The position numbers and the translations under genes were made by a program. Shown one piece after another: positions 8,247-16,108 of a stretch of DNA of 64,000 nt. The notes beneath the pieces are model-generated. The model was not told the origin of the DNA. It was given only the letters and a program-made list of their open reading frames with translations, and made no database searches. The DNA is from Rhodospirillales bacterium (GTDB taxonomy: Bacteria; Pseudomonadota; Alphaproteobacteria; Rhodospirillales; Casp-alpha2): assembly GCA_021775095.1 (NCBI GenBank), contig JAJFII010000104.1, forward strand, positions 1-64,000, written 5' to 3'. Numbering within the stretch: position 1 is the first letter of the stretch; each line of letters begins with the position of its first letter.

Positions 8247-9293
8247 TTAGAAGTCAGGACCTAAAAGTCCATACTCCTTCATGAACTTAATGTTTGCATC
8301 GTATGCTTCCTGGGCAAGAGGCGATTTTGCGGCGAAAGCTTTCCATGCACCAACGGCGATTTCACGGAATTTTGTCCGCTCTGCCAAGGGCCAATCGACG
8401 ACTTCTGTGACCAGGCCACCGCCGGCCTTGTCGCGAGATACCAATTTGCGGTCTTCGAGATCTGACGCACGACGGATATCGTTGCTGTAAGCCAAATACC
8501 AGACGTCAAGAATCATCCGCTCCTGGTCAGACATTTTGTCCCAGACTTTTTGGTTGATGACCATCTGGATTACCGCCATGGAGTGGATACCTGGGTAAAT
8601 AGGAAATTTGGCAATCTTGTGCAGGCCACTGGACTCATTGTTGACGTAGGCGCTGGCATCTGCCGCATCGACAATGCCTTTTTCTAGGGATGTGTAAACT
8701 TCGGAAAACGGAATCGCAACCGGTGCTGCACCAGCACGTTTGAAGACTTCAGATGCGAGACCTTCGGGCGAACGCACTTTGACACCTTTAAAATCGGCGA
8801 CTGAACGAATTGGTTTGGTTGCCACAAAAGCTTCGCGGGCGAAGGGACCACATCCAATAACGTGGATTCCCTTTTGGGCGTATTTATCAAACAGCTTTTG
8901 CAGCATTTCTTTACCGCCGCCGTTCATACAGAAAATTCCCATTTGGTCGGTCGTATCATAACCGGCGATCAAGTCACCCATAAGACCGAAGCCGGCGTCG
9001 AGGCCGGAAAAGTAAGCGACAGCGTTCAAATCACCATCAAGGATGCCATTTTTAACGGCGCTGATGGTTTCTCGGTGCGGAACGATCGCCCGGGTCGGGG
9101 CGATGTCGATTTCCAACGCGCCGCCAGACATAATCTTGAGTTTTGGCGCCCAGACTTCAGTCATATACTTATATGTGAAGCTTCCTGCCGATGAACTGGT
9201 TTGGAATTTAAGTTTTTTGGCTTCAGCACTTACGACCGAGCCAGCCAAGACGAAAGCGCCAACCGCCACCGCCAGAGTTACTTTTTTGAACAT
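8247..9293 (-). CDS. dctP: TRAP transporter periplasmic substrate-binding protein (DctP family)
   Basis: A 348-residue exported binding protein. It has a Sec signal peptide (MFKKVTLAVAVGAFVLAGSV, cleavage near SAEA-K), then the DctP fold. The conserved stretch FKGVKVRSPEGLASEVFKRA carries the arginine that normally salt-bridges the ligand carboxylate. GIVDAADAS closes the second lobe. The C-rich GIFCMNGGG segment resembles 2-keto-acid or aromatic-acid binders of the TakP type, but the ligand cannot be named. Strong GGGAGAG ribosome site. Divergent from the GntR regulator across a palindromic operator. Confidence 0.93.
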   Translation of the reverse strand: MFKKVTLAVAVGAFVLAGSVVSAEAKKLKFQTSSSAGSFTYKYMTEVWAPKLKIMSGGALEIDIAPTRAIVPHRETISAVKNGILDGDLNAVAYFSGLDAGFGLMGDLIAGYDTTDQMGIFCMNGGGKEMLQKLFDKYAQKGIHVIGCGPFAREAFVATKPIRSVADFKGVKVRSPEGLASEVFKRAGAAPVAIPFSEVYTSLEKGIVDAADASAYVNNESSGLHKIAKFPIYPGIHSMAVIQMVINQKVWDKMSDQERMILDVWYLAYSNDIRRASDLEDRKLVSRDKAGGGLVTEVVDWPLAERTKFREIAVGAWKAFAAKSPLAQEAYDANIKFMKEYGLLGPDF

Positions 9294-9331
9294 CTATGTC
9301 TCTCCCTTGGAGTGCAGAATTAATGCACAGT

Positions 9332-9360
9332 TTGTTTGCTAATGAAAAGGATACTAATAT
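9332..9360 (+). promoter_or_regulatory. Candidate promoter of the gntR-BKACE operon
   Basis: TTGTTT (9332-9337), 17-base spacer, TAATAT (9355-9360). Start would be near 9367, inside the palindromic operator and before the preferred gntR ATG at 9419. Confidence 0.45.
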
Positions 9361-9369
9361 ATTAGTATC
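9350..9369. promoter_or_regulatory. Perfect 20-bp palindromic operator of the GntR regulator
   Basis: GATACTAATA followed by its exact reverse complement, TATTAGTATC. It lies between dctP and gntR and overlaps the -10 elements of both candidate divergent promoters, so one bound dimer could repress both arms. FCD-type GntR proteins bind such AT-rich palindromes next to their own genes. Confidence 0.8.
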
Positions 9370-9378
9370 AATGGTCAA
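9351..9378 (-). promoter_or_regulatory. Candidate promoter of the dctP-dctQM operon
   Basis: Read on the minus strand, TTGACC (plus 9373-9378), a 16-base spacer and TAGTAT (plus 9351-9356). The palindrome at 9350-9369 covers the -10 and most of the spacer, consistent with repression by the adjacent regulator. Confidence 0.5.
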
Positions 9379-9418
9379 CCCCAAGCATTGCGACATTCGA
9401 CAAAAGCCAAGGCCTTCC

Positions 9419-10102
9419 ATGAAGATAGATCGACGTAATTCTGCCGCCCACCAGATCTATGAAAGTTTGCACCGGCAAATTATCGATATGACTTTGGTGC
9501 CCGGTGCGGCTGTTTCGAAACAGGAAATCGCAAAGTCCTTTGGTGTCAGCCCAAGCCCCGTTCGTGATGCTTTGCTGCGCTTACAATCCGAAGGGCTGGT
9601 GGACATTGTGCCGCAGTCGAAAACCACAGTTTCTTTGATCGACGTTCAGCATGCGCGGGAACTGCATTTTCTGCGCTTGAGCGTCGAACTTGAAGTGGTC
9701 CGTGTTCTCTGCCGAACGCTGACCGATGCTCAACTCGCCGAACTGAACATTTGGAACGAACGGTTAATGGTTGAGTTGAAGGCCGGCGACAAAACGGCTT
9801 TCCGTGAAGGTGATACGTCGTTTCATGAACATCTATATGAATTTGCCGGTGTTCCGGGCATTGCCCAAGTGATCCAGGCGAGGCGGGGTCATTATGACAG
9901 AATTCGCGGGCTTTATCTGGCCTTCGAGCAGCGTCAGAATTTGGTTATCAATGAACATATCGCAATTTTGGCGGCATTGCGGGCAAATGACGGCGCCGCC
10001 GCTGAAAACGCCGTACGTAATCATTTGGGCAAATCCCTCGCCATAATCGATCACATAAAATCGCAAAACCCCAACTTTTTCCTGAAAGAAGAAACAAACT
10101 AA
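9419..10102 (+). CDS. GntR-family regulator (FCD/FadR subfamily)
   Basis: A 227-residue regulator. The winged HTH is in the first ~75 residues (AAHQIYESLHRQIIDMTLVPG, then SKQEIAKSFGVSPSPVRDALLRLQSEGLVDI). The all-helical FCD ligand domain follows, with the metal/ligand-type histidines in DTSFHEHLYEFAG and NEHIAILAALRAND. Frames upstream are open from 9296 with ATG also at 9371, but 9419 gives the family N-terminus and lies after the candidate start of transcription. Its TAA overlaps the ATG of the aminotransferase by one base, so it is autoregulated with the operon. Effector is likely the TRAP substrate or an intermediate. Confidence 0.9.
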   Translation: MKIDRRNSAAHQIYESLHRQIIDMTLVPGAAVSKQEIAKSFGVSPSPVRDALLRLQSEGLVDIVPQSKTTVSLIDVQHARELHFLRLSVELEVVRVLCRTLTDAQLAELNIWNERLMVELKAGDKTAFREGDTSFHEHLYEFAGVPGIAQVIQARRGHYDRIRGLYLAFEQRQNLVINEHIAILAALRANDGAAAENAVRNHLGKSLAIIDHIKSQNPNFFLKEETN

Positions 10103-11334
10103 TGCCTTTTGATTTCCGATCGTTGTTACGACCAAACCTGCCGGCAGCCAGCCCCGCACCGTTTTCCGGTTACCCGGAGTTTTATTTTGTTGGTGGCAAC
10201 AATGATGCCGACAGCATCCCGCGAAAAAAGTTGGGAGAAATCGCCAAGTCGGTTCTCGAGCGCGAGGGCGGTTCACTGGCGTCCTACGGGATTGGACATG
10301 GCCCACAAGGATACGGTCCCTTAAGGACCTTTATCGCCGATAAACTGGAAAAACGCGCCGGTCTTAAGTGTAGTGTCGATGAGATCCTGGTCACATCGGG
10401 CTCCCTGCAGGCCCTCGATCTGATTAATAACCTGTTCATCGAGCCGGGTGATACGGTTATTGCCGAAGCGGCCTGTTACGGCGGCGCCGTATCGCGGTTA
10501 AAAAAATTGGGCACCAACGTCGTTGGCGTCGATCTGGACGAAGACGGGATGTGCATGGATCATTTGCGATCAATTCTGGGGGACCTGAAGCAAAAGGGCA
10601 TCCGACCTAAGTTTATTTATACAATTCCAACGGTACAAAACCCGTCGGGCTCCGTGTTAACGCTGGAACGCCGTAAGGAGTTGCTGGAAATAGCCAATTC
10701 TTACGCGGTCCCGATTTTTGAAGACGATTGTTATGCCGACCTGCTCTGGGACGGCGAACGGCCGCCAGCAATCCGGGCTCTGGACAATACGGGCAGCGTT
10801 ATTTACTGCGGTTCCTTTTCAAAATCCATCGCACCCGGGTTCCGGGTTGGTTATCTGGTCGCCGACTGGTCAATCATTGGCCAGGTATTGCCGACCAAAA
10901 CCGATGGCGGCACGGGGGCGCTGGAACAAATGGTTCTTGCCGAATACGCGACGACGGATTTTGACCAGCACGTCAGTGAACTCAGTGCGGTCCTGAAGGA
11001 TAAATGCCAGACCATGGCAGACGCCCTGGAAGAACAATTTGGAACAGCCGCCGAATTCACCCTGCCGAAGGGCGGTATTTTTATTTGGATCACCCTGCCA
11101 GACCAGGTCGATACATCGCTCTTGGCGCAAATCGCCCTGCGTGAAGGTGTTGCCATTAACCCTGGGGCCGAATGGGTCGTTAATCCCGAAACCGGCAAAC
11201 ACCGTCTGCGCCTGTGTTTTGCCAGTCCCTCCAAGGACCAGATTCGCGACGGCGTTAAACGACTGGCCGAAATTTGTCACCGGGAAACTGGTATTCCGAT
11301 GCGCGGCGGCAATACCACGCGGGCCAAATTATAA
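10102..11334 (+). CDS. PLP-dependent class I/II aminotransferase
   Basis: A 410-residue fold-type I aminotransferase of the 2-aminoadipate/MocR-core type without the HTH domain. SYGIGHGPQGYGPLR near 61-75 and TSGSLQALDLI near 98-108 form the cofactor pocket. PTVQNPSGSVLT and EDDCYADL carry the conserved Asn and Asp, K241 in GSFSKSIAPGFRVG is the Schiff-base lysine, and RLCFASPS near the C-terminus has the carboxylate-binding arginine. It is translationally coupled to gntR. In this operon it could remove the amino group of an imported amino acid or make one from a keto intermediate. Substrate not predictable. Confidence 0.88.
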   Translation: MPFDFRSLLRPNLPAASPAPFSGYPEFYFVGGNNDADSIPRKKLGEIAKSVLEREGGSLASYGIGHGPQGYGPLRTFIADKLEKRAGLKCSVDEILVTSGSLQALDLINNLFIEPGDTVIAEAACYGGAVSRLKKLGTNVVGVDLDEDGMCMDHLRSILGDLKQKGIRPKFIYTIPTVQNPSGSVLTLERRKELLEIANSYAVPIFEDDCYADLLWDGERPPAIRALDNTGSVIYCGSFSKSIAPGFRVGYLVADWSIIGQVLPTKTDGGTGALEQMVLAEYATTDFDQHVSELSAVLKDKCQTMADALEEQFGTAAEFTLPKGGIFIWITLPDQVDTSLLAQIALREGVAINPGAEWVVNPETGKHRLRLCFASPSKDQIRDGVKRLAEICHRETGIPMRGGNTTRAKL

Positions 11335-11355
11335 CCTCTAGATAAGGAAAAAACG

Positions 11356-12054
11356 ATGAGCAACCCCTCCAACGAAGACATTCAAAAACTAGCCCAATGG
11401 GATACGCCGACCATCTGCAATGCCTTGGAAGTGGTCTGTCCAGAGCGACGCGGGTTCGGATATACGGTCGACCCTTTTGTTTGTTTTGATCCCAGTTTGG
11501 GTTCCATGGTGGGCCGTGCGCGGACCGCGACAATTCGCGCCTGTCAACCACAACCGGGTGGTTATAAGGGGCTGCAGGACCGATTGGCCTGGTACGAGTA
11601 TGTGGCGGATGCCGACGGCCCAACAATTGTCGTCATTCAAGACATCGACCCGAAACCGGGTATTGGCGCATTTTGGGGCGAAGTTCACACCCACGTTCAT
11701 AGTGGTCTGGGTGCCGCCGGTGTTATTACCAACGGTGCCTTCCGTGACATCCCCGATAACAAACCGGGATTTCAGTTGTTGGGTGGTGTGGTTTCACCCA
11801 GTCATGCCTTTGTCCACCTGACGGCCCATAATATCCCGGTTATCGTCAACGGCATGGAAGTGCAACCCAATGACATAATTCATGCCGATCAGCATGGTGC
11901 GGTGGTTGTACCCGAAGATATGGTTCGGGAATTACCCAGAGGGGTGGACTTTATGATACGCAAGGAAGCGGTTATTCTGGACGCCGCCAAAAAGCCTGGC
12001 TTTAATATTGAAGCCCTGAAAGCGGCGATCAAAGACCAGGGGGAAATTCATTAA
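11356..12054 (+). CDS. RraA-like aldolase/decarboxylase family protein
   Basis: A 232-residue member of the RraA / 4-hydroxy-4-methyl-2-oxoglutarate aldolase family. The catalytic signature is visible: WGEVHTHVHSGLGAAG, then NGAFRD with R130-D131, and DQHGAVVVPED near the C-terminus. Family members cleave 4-hydroxy-2-oxo acids to pyruvate and a second oxo acid or decarboxylate oxaloacetate, with a divalent metal. Others only regulate RNase E, but operon context favours catalysis. It follows the aminotransferase by 21 bases and has an AAGGA ribosome site. Product could be pyruvate or glyoxylate, which is speculation. Confidence 0.82.
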   Translation: MSNPSNEDIQKLAQWDTPTICNALEVVCPERRGFGYTVDPFVCFDPSLGSMVGRARTATIRACQPQPGGYKGLQDRLAWYEYVADADGPTIVVIQDIDPKPGIGAFWGEVHTHVHSGLGAAGVITNGAFRDIPDNKPGFQLLGGVVSPSHAFVHLTAHNIPVIVNGMEVQPNDIIHADQHGAVVVPEDMVRELPRGVDFMIRKEAVILDAAKKPGFNIEALKAAIKDQGEIH

Positions 12055-12123
12055 ATATATATCTTTCAGGGTCAATAGCGCCGTGATAGCAAAGGAATGC
12101 AAAAATCAGTGGGGAGGGGACCT

Positions 12124-12900
12124 ATGGCAGCTGCGGCAATTGAAAATCAGCGGGTGATCGTGACCGCCGGTGCATCGGGCATCGGGCGCGCCATTGCTGA
12201 TTTGTTAATTAAAAATGGTGCCAAAGTTCACATTTGTGACATCGATGACGGGTTTTTGGAGGATTTCTCCAAGACCCATCCGGCTGCCGGTGTGAGCAAA
12301 GCCGATGTTTCAAAAGACGAAGACGTTGAACTGTTATTTGCCGATGCAAAAGCCTCCCTGGGGGGACTGGATGCCTTGGTTAATAACGCCGGTATTGCCG
12401 GTCCGACACTACCGGTCGAAGAGATCGCGACGGCCGACTGGCGCCGTTGTGTCGATATTGGATTAACCGGGCAGTTTTTATGTACCCGGCTGGCGGTTCC
12501 CCTGCTGAAAGCCGCCGGCGGTGGTTCCATCGTAAATATGTCATCGGTCGCCGGTAAATATGGGTTCCCCCTTCGGTCGCCCTATTCGGCGGTTAAATTT
12601 GGGGTGATTGGCATTACCGAAACCTGGGCCCGGGAGTTGGGTCCGGCAAATATTCGGGTTAATGCGATCCAGCCGGGGGTCGTCGAAGGGGCGCGCATAG
12701 AAGCGGTTATCAGCGCCCGGGCGGAACAGTTTGGCAAAACTTACAAGGAAGTGGAGGCGGGCCTGCTTGAGCATGTCTCCTTGCGCCGCATGGTGACGGC
12801 CGGCGATGTGGCAGAAATGACGATGTTCCTGATGTCCCATGCGGCAAAGAATATTTCCGGCCAATCGATCGCCGTTGATGGCAATGTGGAAACCCTTTAG
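12124..12900 (+). CDS. SDR-family NAD(P)-dependent dehydrogenase
   Basis: A 258-residue classical short-chain dehydrogenase. The cofactor motif is TAGASGIGRAI near 19-29 (Ala in place of the common Gly in TGxxxGxG), then NNAGIAG, NMSSVAG with the catalytic Ser, and YSAVK with the catalytic Tyr and Lys. The C-terminal SGQSIAVDGN is typical. The aspartate after the second strand (HICDID) suggests NAD over NADP. Start 12124 has GGGGAGGGG; an earlier ATG at 12097 has no proper site. It probably oxidises a hydroxyl group made or exposed in this pathway. Confidence 0.88.
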   Translation: MAAAAIENQRVIVTAGASGIGRAIADLLIKNGAKVHICDIDDGFLEDFSKTHPAAGVSKADVSKDEDVELLFADAKASLGGLDALVNNAGIAGPTLPVEEIATADWRRCVDIGLTGQFLCTRLAVPLLKAAGGGSIVNMSSVAGKYGFPLRSPYSAVKFGVIGITETWARELGPANIRVNAIQPGVVEGARIEAVISARAEQFGKTYKEVEAGLLEHVSLRRMVTAGDVAEMTMFLMSHAAKNISGQSIAVDGNVETL

Positions 12901-12911
12901 GAAGTTTAACG

Positions 12912-13862
12912 ATGGCGAACGTATCGATAATTGGAAGTGGGTTTATCGGCCGGGCCTGGGCGATCAGTTACGCCCGTGCCGGTCATGATGTCGTCATCTG
13001 GGATCTTGAAAAAGAAGCGACCATCAAGGCCGTTTCCTATATTTCTGATGTGCTTGGGGACCTGCGGGGCAATGGACTTTTAAACGGCATCACGCCCGCG
13101 CAAATCCTCGCCAGACTGACGACCTCTGACGATTTACAGGAAGCCCTTAAAGAGACCAATTATGTTCAGGAAAACACCCCAGAGAACCTCGATATCAAAA
13201 AGGATGTTTTTGCTAAATTGGACAAATGGACACCCGGCGATGCGGTGATTGCCAGTTCCACATCGGCACTTCTGCCCTCGAAGTTTACGGAAGATTTGCA
13301 CGGGCGGGATCGCTGTCTGGTCGTTCACCCGATCAATCCCCCCTATTTGGTTCCGGCTGCGGAAATTGTGCCGGCACCCTGGACCAGTGATCAAACGGTT
13401 ACCAAAGCAAAGGAAATGTTGATTTCGGCCGGCCACAAACCCATTGTCATGAAACGTGAACTGGATGGGTTTGTCATGAACCGCTTGCAGGGGGCCCTGC
13501 TGGAGGAGGCTTTCCGGTTGGTCGAGGATGGATACGCATCGATTGAAGATGTTGATATCGGCATACGAGACGGGCTGGCGCTTCGCTGGTCTTTCATGGG
13601 ACCGTTCGAGACCATTGACCTGAATGCGCCCGGCGGCGTTCGCGATTATGTCGAGCGCTACGAGGGAATTTACCAAAACATATTTCCATCGATGTGCCAT
13701 CGGGCCGACTGGAGCGGAGCGCTTCTCGACCGGATTGAGGCAGACCGGCGCGAAGTATTGGCGGAAGATAAATTGGTAGAACGTCAAGTCTGGCGCGACA
13801 AACGGCTCATGGCATTGGCAGCCCACAAGCTGCAGGCAGCAAAAGATATTAAAGAAAATTAA
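12912..13862 (+). CDS. 3-hydroxyacyl-CoA-dehydrogenase-type enzyme (lambda-crystallin / carnitine dehydrogenase group)
   Basis: A 316-residue NAD-dependent dehydrogenase. The Rossmann motif is GSGFIGRAWAISYARAGHDV, with D32-type aspartate in IWDLE marking NAD use. ASSTSALLPS and VVHPINPPYLVPAAEIVPAPWT hold the catalytic histidine. The single C-terminal domain, length and HPINPPYL-VPAAE match L-gulonate/L-carnitine dehydrogenase relatives that act on free 3-hydroxy acids, not CoA esters. It directly precedes the BKACE gene (12-base gap). Oxidising a 3-hydroxy acid to the 3-keto acid that BKACE then cleaves is the pairing known from carnitine degradation. Confidence 0.88.
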   Translation: MANVSIIGSGFIGRAWAISYARAGHDVVIWDLEKEATIKAVSYISDVLGDLRGNGLLNGITPAQILARLTTSDDLQEALKETNYVQENTPENLDIKKDVFAKLDKWTPGDAVIASSTSALLPSKFTEDLHGRDRCLVVHPINPPYLVPAAEIVPAPWTSDQTVTKAKEMLISAGHKPIVMKRELDGFVMNRLQGALLEEAFRLVEDGYASIEDVDIGIRDGLALRWSFMGPFETIDLNAPGGVRDYVERYEGIYQNIFPSMCHRADWSGALLDRIEADRREVLAEDKLVERQVWRDKRLMALAAHKLQAAKDIKEN

Positions 13863-13874
13863 GGAGAACCTAAT

Positions 13875-14807
13875 ATGGCCAGTTCCAACAAAGTTGTAAT
13901 TACCTGCGCAATTACAGGCGGTATCCACACGCCGACCATGACCCCCCATCTGCCCATTACACCCGACCAAATTACCAACGAAGCCTTGGCAGCGGCTGCG
14001 GCCGGCGCGTCGATCCTTCACCTGCACGCCCGCAACCCGGAAAACGGCAAGCCTGACCAATCACCGGAAGCCTTTCAAAAGTTTTTACCGCGGATTAAAC
14101 AGGCAACGGCATCGGCCATTAATATCACCACAGGTGGTGCTCCCAACATGACCGTCGAGGAGCGTGTCCTGCCGGCGGCCAAGTTCGCCCCGGAAGTTGC
14201 ATCGCTGAATATGGGGACCATGAATTTCGGATTGTTTCCCTTGGGCGAGAAATACAAAGAATTTAAATATGACTGGGAAAAACCCTTTTTCGAAGGCACG
14301 AGGGCCGGGTTTTTTCGCAATACCTTTGCCGATATCGAATATGTTCTGGAAACCTGCTACAATAATGACACCCGGTTTGAGTTTGAATGCTACGACATTT
14401 CCCATCTTTATAATCTGCATCATTTTGTTCAACGCGGATTGGTCAAAGCGCCTTTTTTTGTGCAATCTGTATTTGGAATTCTGGGGGGAATTGGCACGCA
14501 TCCGGAGGACGTCATGCACATGAAACGGACGGCAGATCGGTTGTTTGGTGATGATTTGCGCTGGTCGGTCCTGGGGGCCGGTGCCTCACAAATGCGCATC
14601 GCCGCACAGGCGGCGGCCATGGGCGGCAATATCCGCGTCGGTCTGGAAGACAGCATCTGGGCGGGAAAAGGTGTGCTTGCGAAATCGAACGCCGATCAGG
14701 TAAAGATGGCCAGAAAAATTATTGAAGGCTTGGGCATGGAAGTGGCATCACCGGATGATGCCCGCGAAATTCTCCAGCTCAAGGGCGCGGACCGAACCAA
14801 CATCTAA
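13875..14807 (+). CDS. beta-keto acid cleavage enzyme (BKACE, DUF849 family)
   Basis: A 310-residue TIM-barrel enzyme of the BKACE family. The zinc-binding HLHAR motif is at 49-53, GGIGTHPEDVMHM forms a substrate loop, and VGLEDSIWAGKG near the C-terminus is the conserved GLED region. The family condenses a beta-keto acid with acetyl-CoA and releases acetoacetate plus a new CoA ester. The best known example is Kce in lysine fermentation, and members differ only in the side-chain pocket. Last gene of the operon, with AAGGAG before the ATG. The keto-acid substrate is unknown; the upstream dehydrogenase probably supplies it. Confidence 0.9.
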   Translation: MASSNKVVITCAITGGIHTPTMTPHLPITPDQITNEALAAAAAGASILHLHARNPENGKPDQSPEAFQKFLPRIKQATASAINITTGGAPNMTVEERVLPAAKFAPEVASLNMGTMNFGLFPLGEKYKEFKYDWEKPFFEGTRAGFFRNTFADIEYVLETCYNNDTRFEFECYDISHLYNLHHFVQRGLVKAPFFVQSVFGILGGIGTHPEDVMHMKRTADRLFGDDLRWSVLGAGASQMRIAAQAAAMGGNIRVGLEDSIWAGKGVLAKSNADQVKMARKIIEGLGMEVASPDDAREILQLKGADRTNI

Positions 14808-14823
14808 TAACAAGGAACCCGCA

Positions 14824-14857
14824 TAAAAACCCTGAGCGTTCCTCTTCGATTAGGTTT
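14824..14857. terminator. Weak bidirectional hairpin between BKACE and PhyH genes
   Basis: AAAAACC and GGTTTTT arms flank a long loop in the convergent gap. The right arm overlaps the stop codon of the minus-strand PhyH gene. The stem is short, so termination would be modest. Confidence 0.3.
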
Positions 14858-15743
14858 TTGCCGTCTTATAAATGCCCCGGTCGGCTTTTCCCTGGGATTG
14901 ATATATGGACGTTGCGTCGGTATGGCGGGGCAGGGGAATCCGTACCGGAAGGTTGGTCAGTCGGGGTTCAAGGGTCGGCTCACCACACAGCAGTTTGGAA
15001 TTAAAATCGTCAAGATCTGTCAGTTCCGTCATGCCTCCGGCGATGGGAAAGGCGTCGCCCGCTGCCATCTCATAGAGCAACAAAGCCCGGTCCATGTTGG
15101 ATCTGTTGGAATCGGATCCGTGCAGCATGCGTACATGGTGGAAACTGACGGAGCCGGCGGGTGCGATGCAGGGCACGGCGGTCGACAGATCAATGCCCTC
15201 TTTTTCGATATCGACGGCACCACAGAAGACCCCTTCGTGGTGGTGATTAAAGGTGGGGCCCTTGTGCGAGCCCGGCAGGAAATTCAAGGGGCCATTATCC
15301 GGTCCCACATCATTGAGCAGGACGCCAATGGCCGTCACGTCGTCATTGGTATGGGGATAAAAGGCCCAGTCCTGGTGCCATTCGACCGGCGCGCCATAGC
15401 CTTTCGATTTCATGTTTAATTTCGATGTTTTGAAGCGGACGGACGAACCCAGTAGTTGTTTAAGTGGTTCCAGTAGGCGCGGATCGTACATCAAATCCTT
15501 AAATATTTTATGGTGTAGTACCGGGTTTTTTATGCGCCGGACTTTGGGATCGTCCGGTGTGTGACTGTCTTCCAGGTCGTAAATATCGTCGCCCTCGGTT
15601 AAACCCGCAGCACCGGCGCAGATTTCATCGGTGACGCGGCGAAATTCCGCCACTTCGTCGCTGGTTAAAACCGACGGTAATAGGACAAATCCTGCGTCGT
15701 TGTATTGTTCGATCTGTTTATCGGATAAAAACGGACTGGCCAT
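14850..15743 (-). CDS. Phytanoyl-CoA dioxygenase (PhyH) family protein, copy 1
   Basis: A 297-residue Fe(II)/2-oxoglutarate dioxygenase. The iron ligands are visible: HQD in VEWHQDWAFYPHTNDD and the distal histidine in SFHHVRMLHGSDSN, with the 2-oxoglutarate-binding Arg nearby in SNMDRALLLYEM. GPLNFLPGSHKGP is typical of the family. The frame is open to 15788 (alternative ATG), but 15743 gives the usual MASPFLSDKQIEQYNDAGF start. It is convergent with the BKACE operon, so a joint role is possible. The substrate is unknown. A second copy lies at 22259-23194. Confidence 0.87.
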   Translation of the reverse strand: MASPFLSDKQIEQYNDAGFVLLPSVLTSDEVAEFRRVTDEICAGAAGLTEGDDIYDLEDSHTPDDPKVRRIKNPVLHHKIFKDLMYDPRLLEPLKQLLGSSVRFKTSKLNMKSKGYGAPVEWHQDWAFYPHTNDDVTAIGVLLNDVGPDNGPLNFLPGSHKGPTFNHHHEGVFCGAVDIEKEGIDLSTAVPCIAPAGSVSFHHVRMLHGSDSNRSNMDRALLLYEMAAGDAFPIAGGMTELTDLDDFNSKLLCGEPTLEPRLTNLPVRIPLPRHTDATSIYQSQGKADRGIYKTAKT

Positions 15744-16108
15744 AACATAAACTTTCGCCTGGGAACCTAGATTAACAATTTTAATCATTTGCCGTAAAAG
15801 AGAAAGACCCTACCTGCAATTATCTCATTCAATGGTGAATAGCCTATTGTCACTAAAGACCAGACGATCTGGTCGCGGATCATTGTCGCACTGACCCCGC
15901 GCCTTTTTTCGCCGCGCGATTCGTGATTGCCAAACCGGCCTCCAATGGACTTAAACCGGGCCGGCCGCTGGCAAAGTCGGGCGGGTGAGTCGACCGCTAA
16001 GTTCTGATGGTCTCGGAAAGGGTGGCAACGCCGGTATATTAGGGTATTTATGATATGGATTGTTAGCGCAACCAACGCCGAATTGACACCGATGACAGAG
16101 TACAAAAA
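15744..16108. other. Intergenic region between PhyH copy 1 and argC
   Basis: About 365 bases between divergently transcribed genes. A minus-strand frame of 106 codons crosses it (15785-16105), but it has no ribosome site, no recognisable domain and poor codon use. I see no RNA gene. No clear Shine-Dalgarno precedes argC at 16109. Confidence 0.5.

Noticed and set aside
14898-15419. Plus-strand frame of 173 codons
   Set aside because: Antisense to PhyH copy 1; the same is seen at 22559-23155 against PhyH copy 2.
15785-16105. Minus-strand frame of 106 codons between PhyH copy 1 and argC
   Set aside because: No start signal and no recognisable family. A weak resemblance of part of it to a nucleotidyltransferase end could not be supported.
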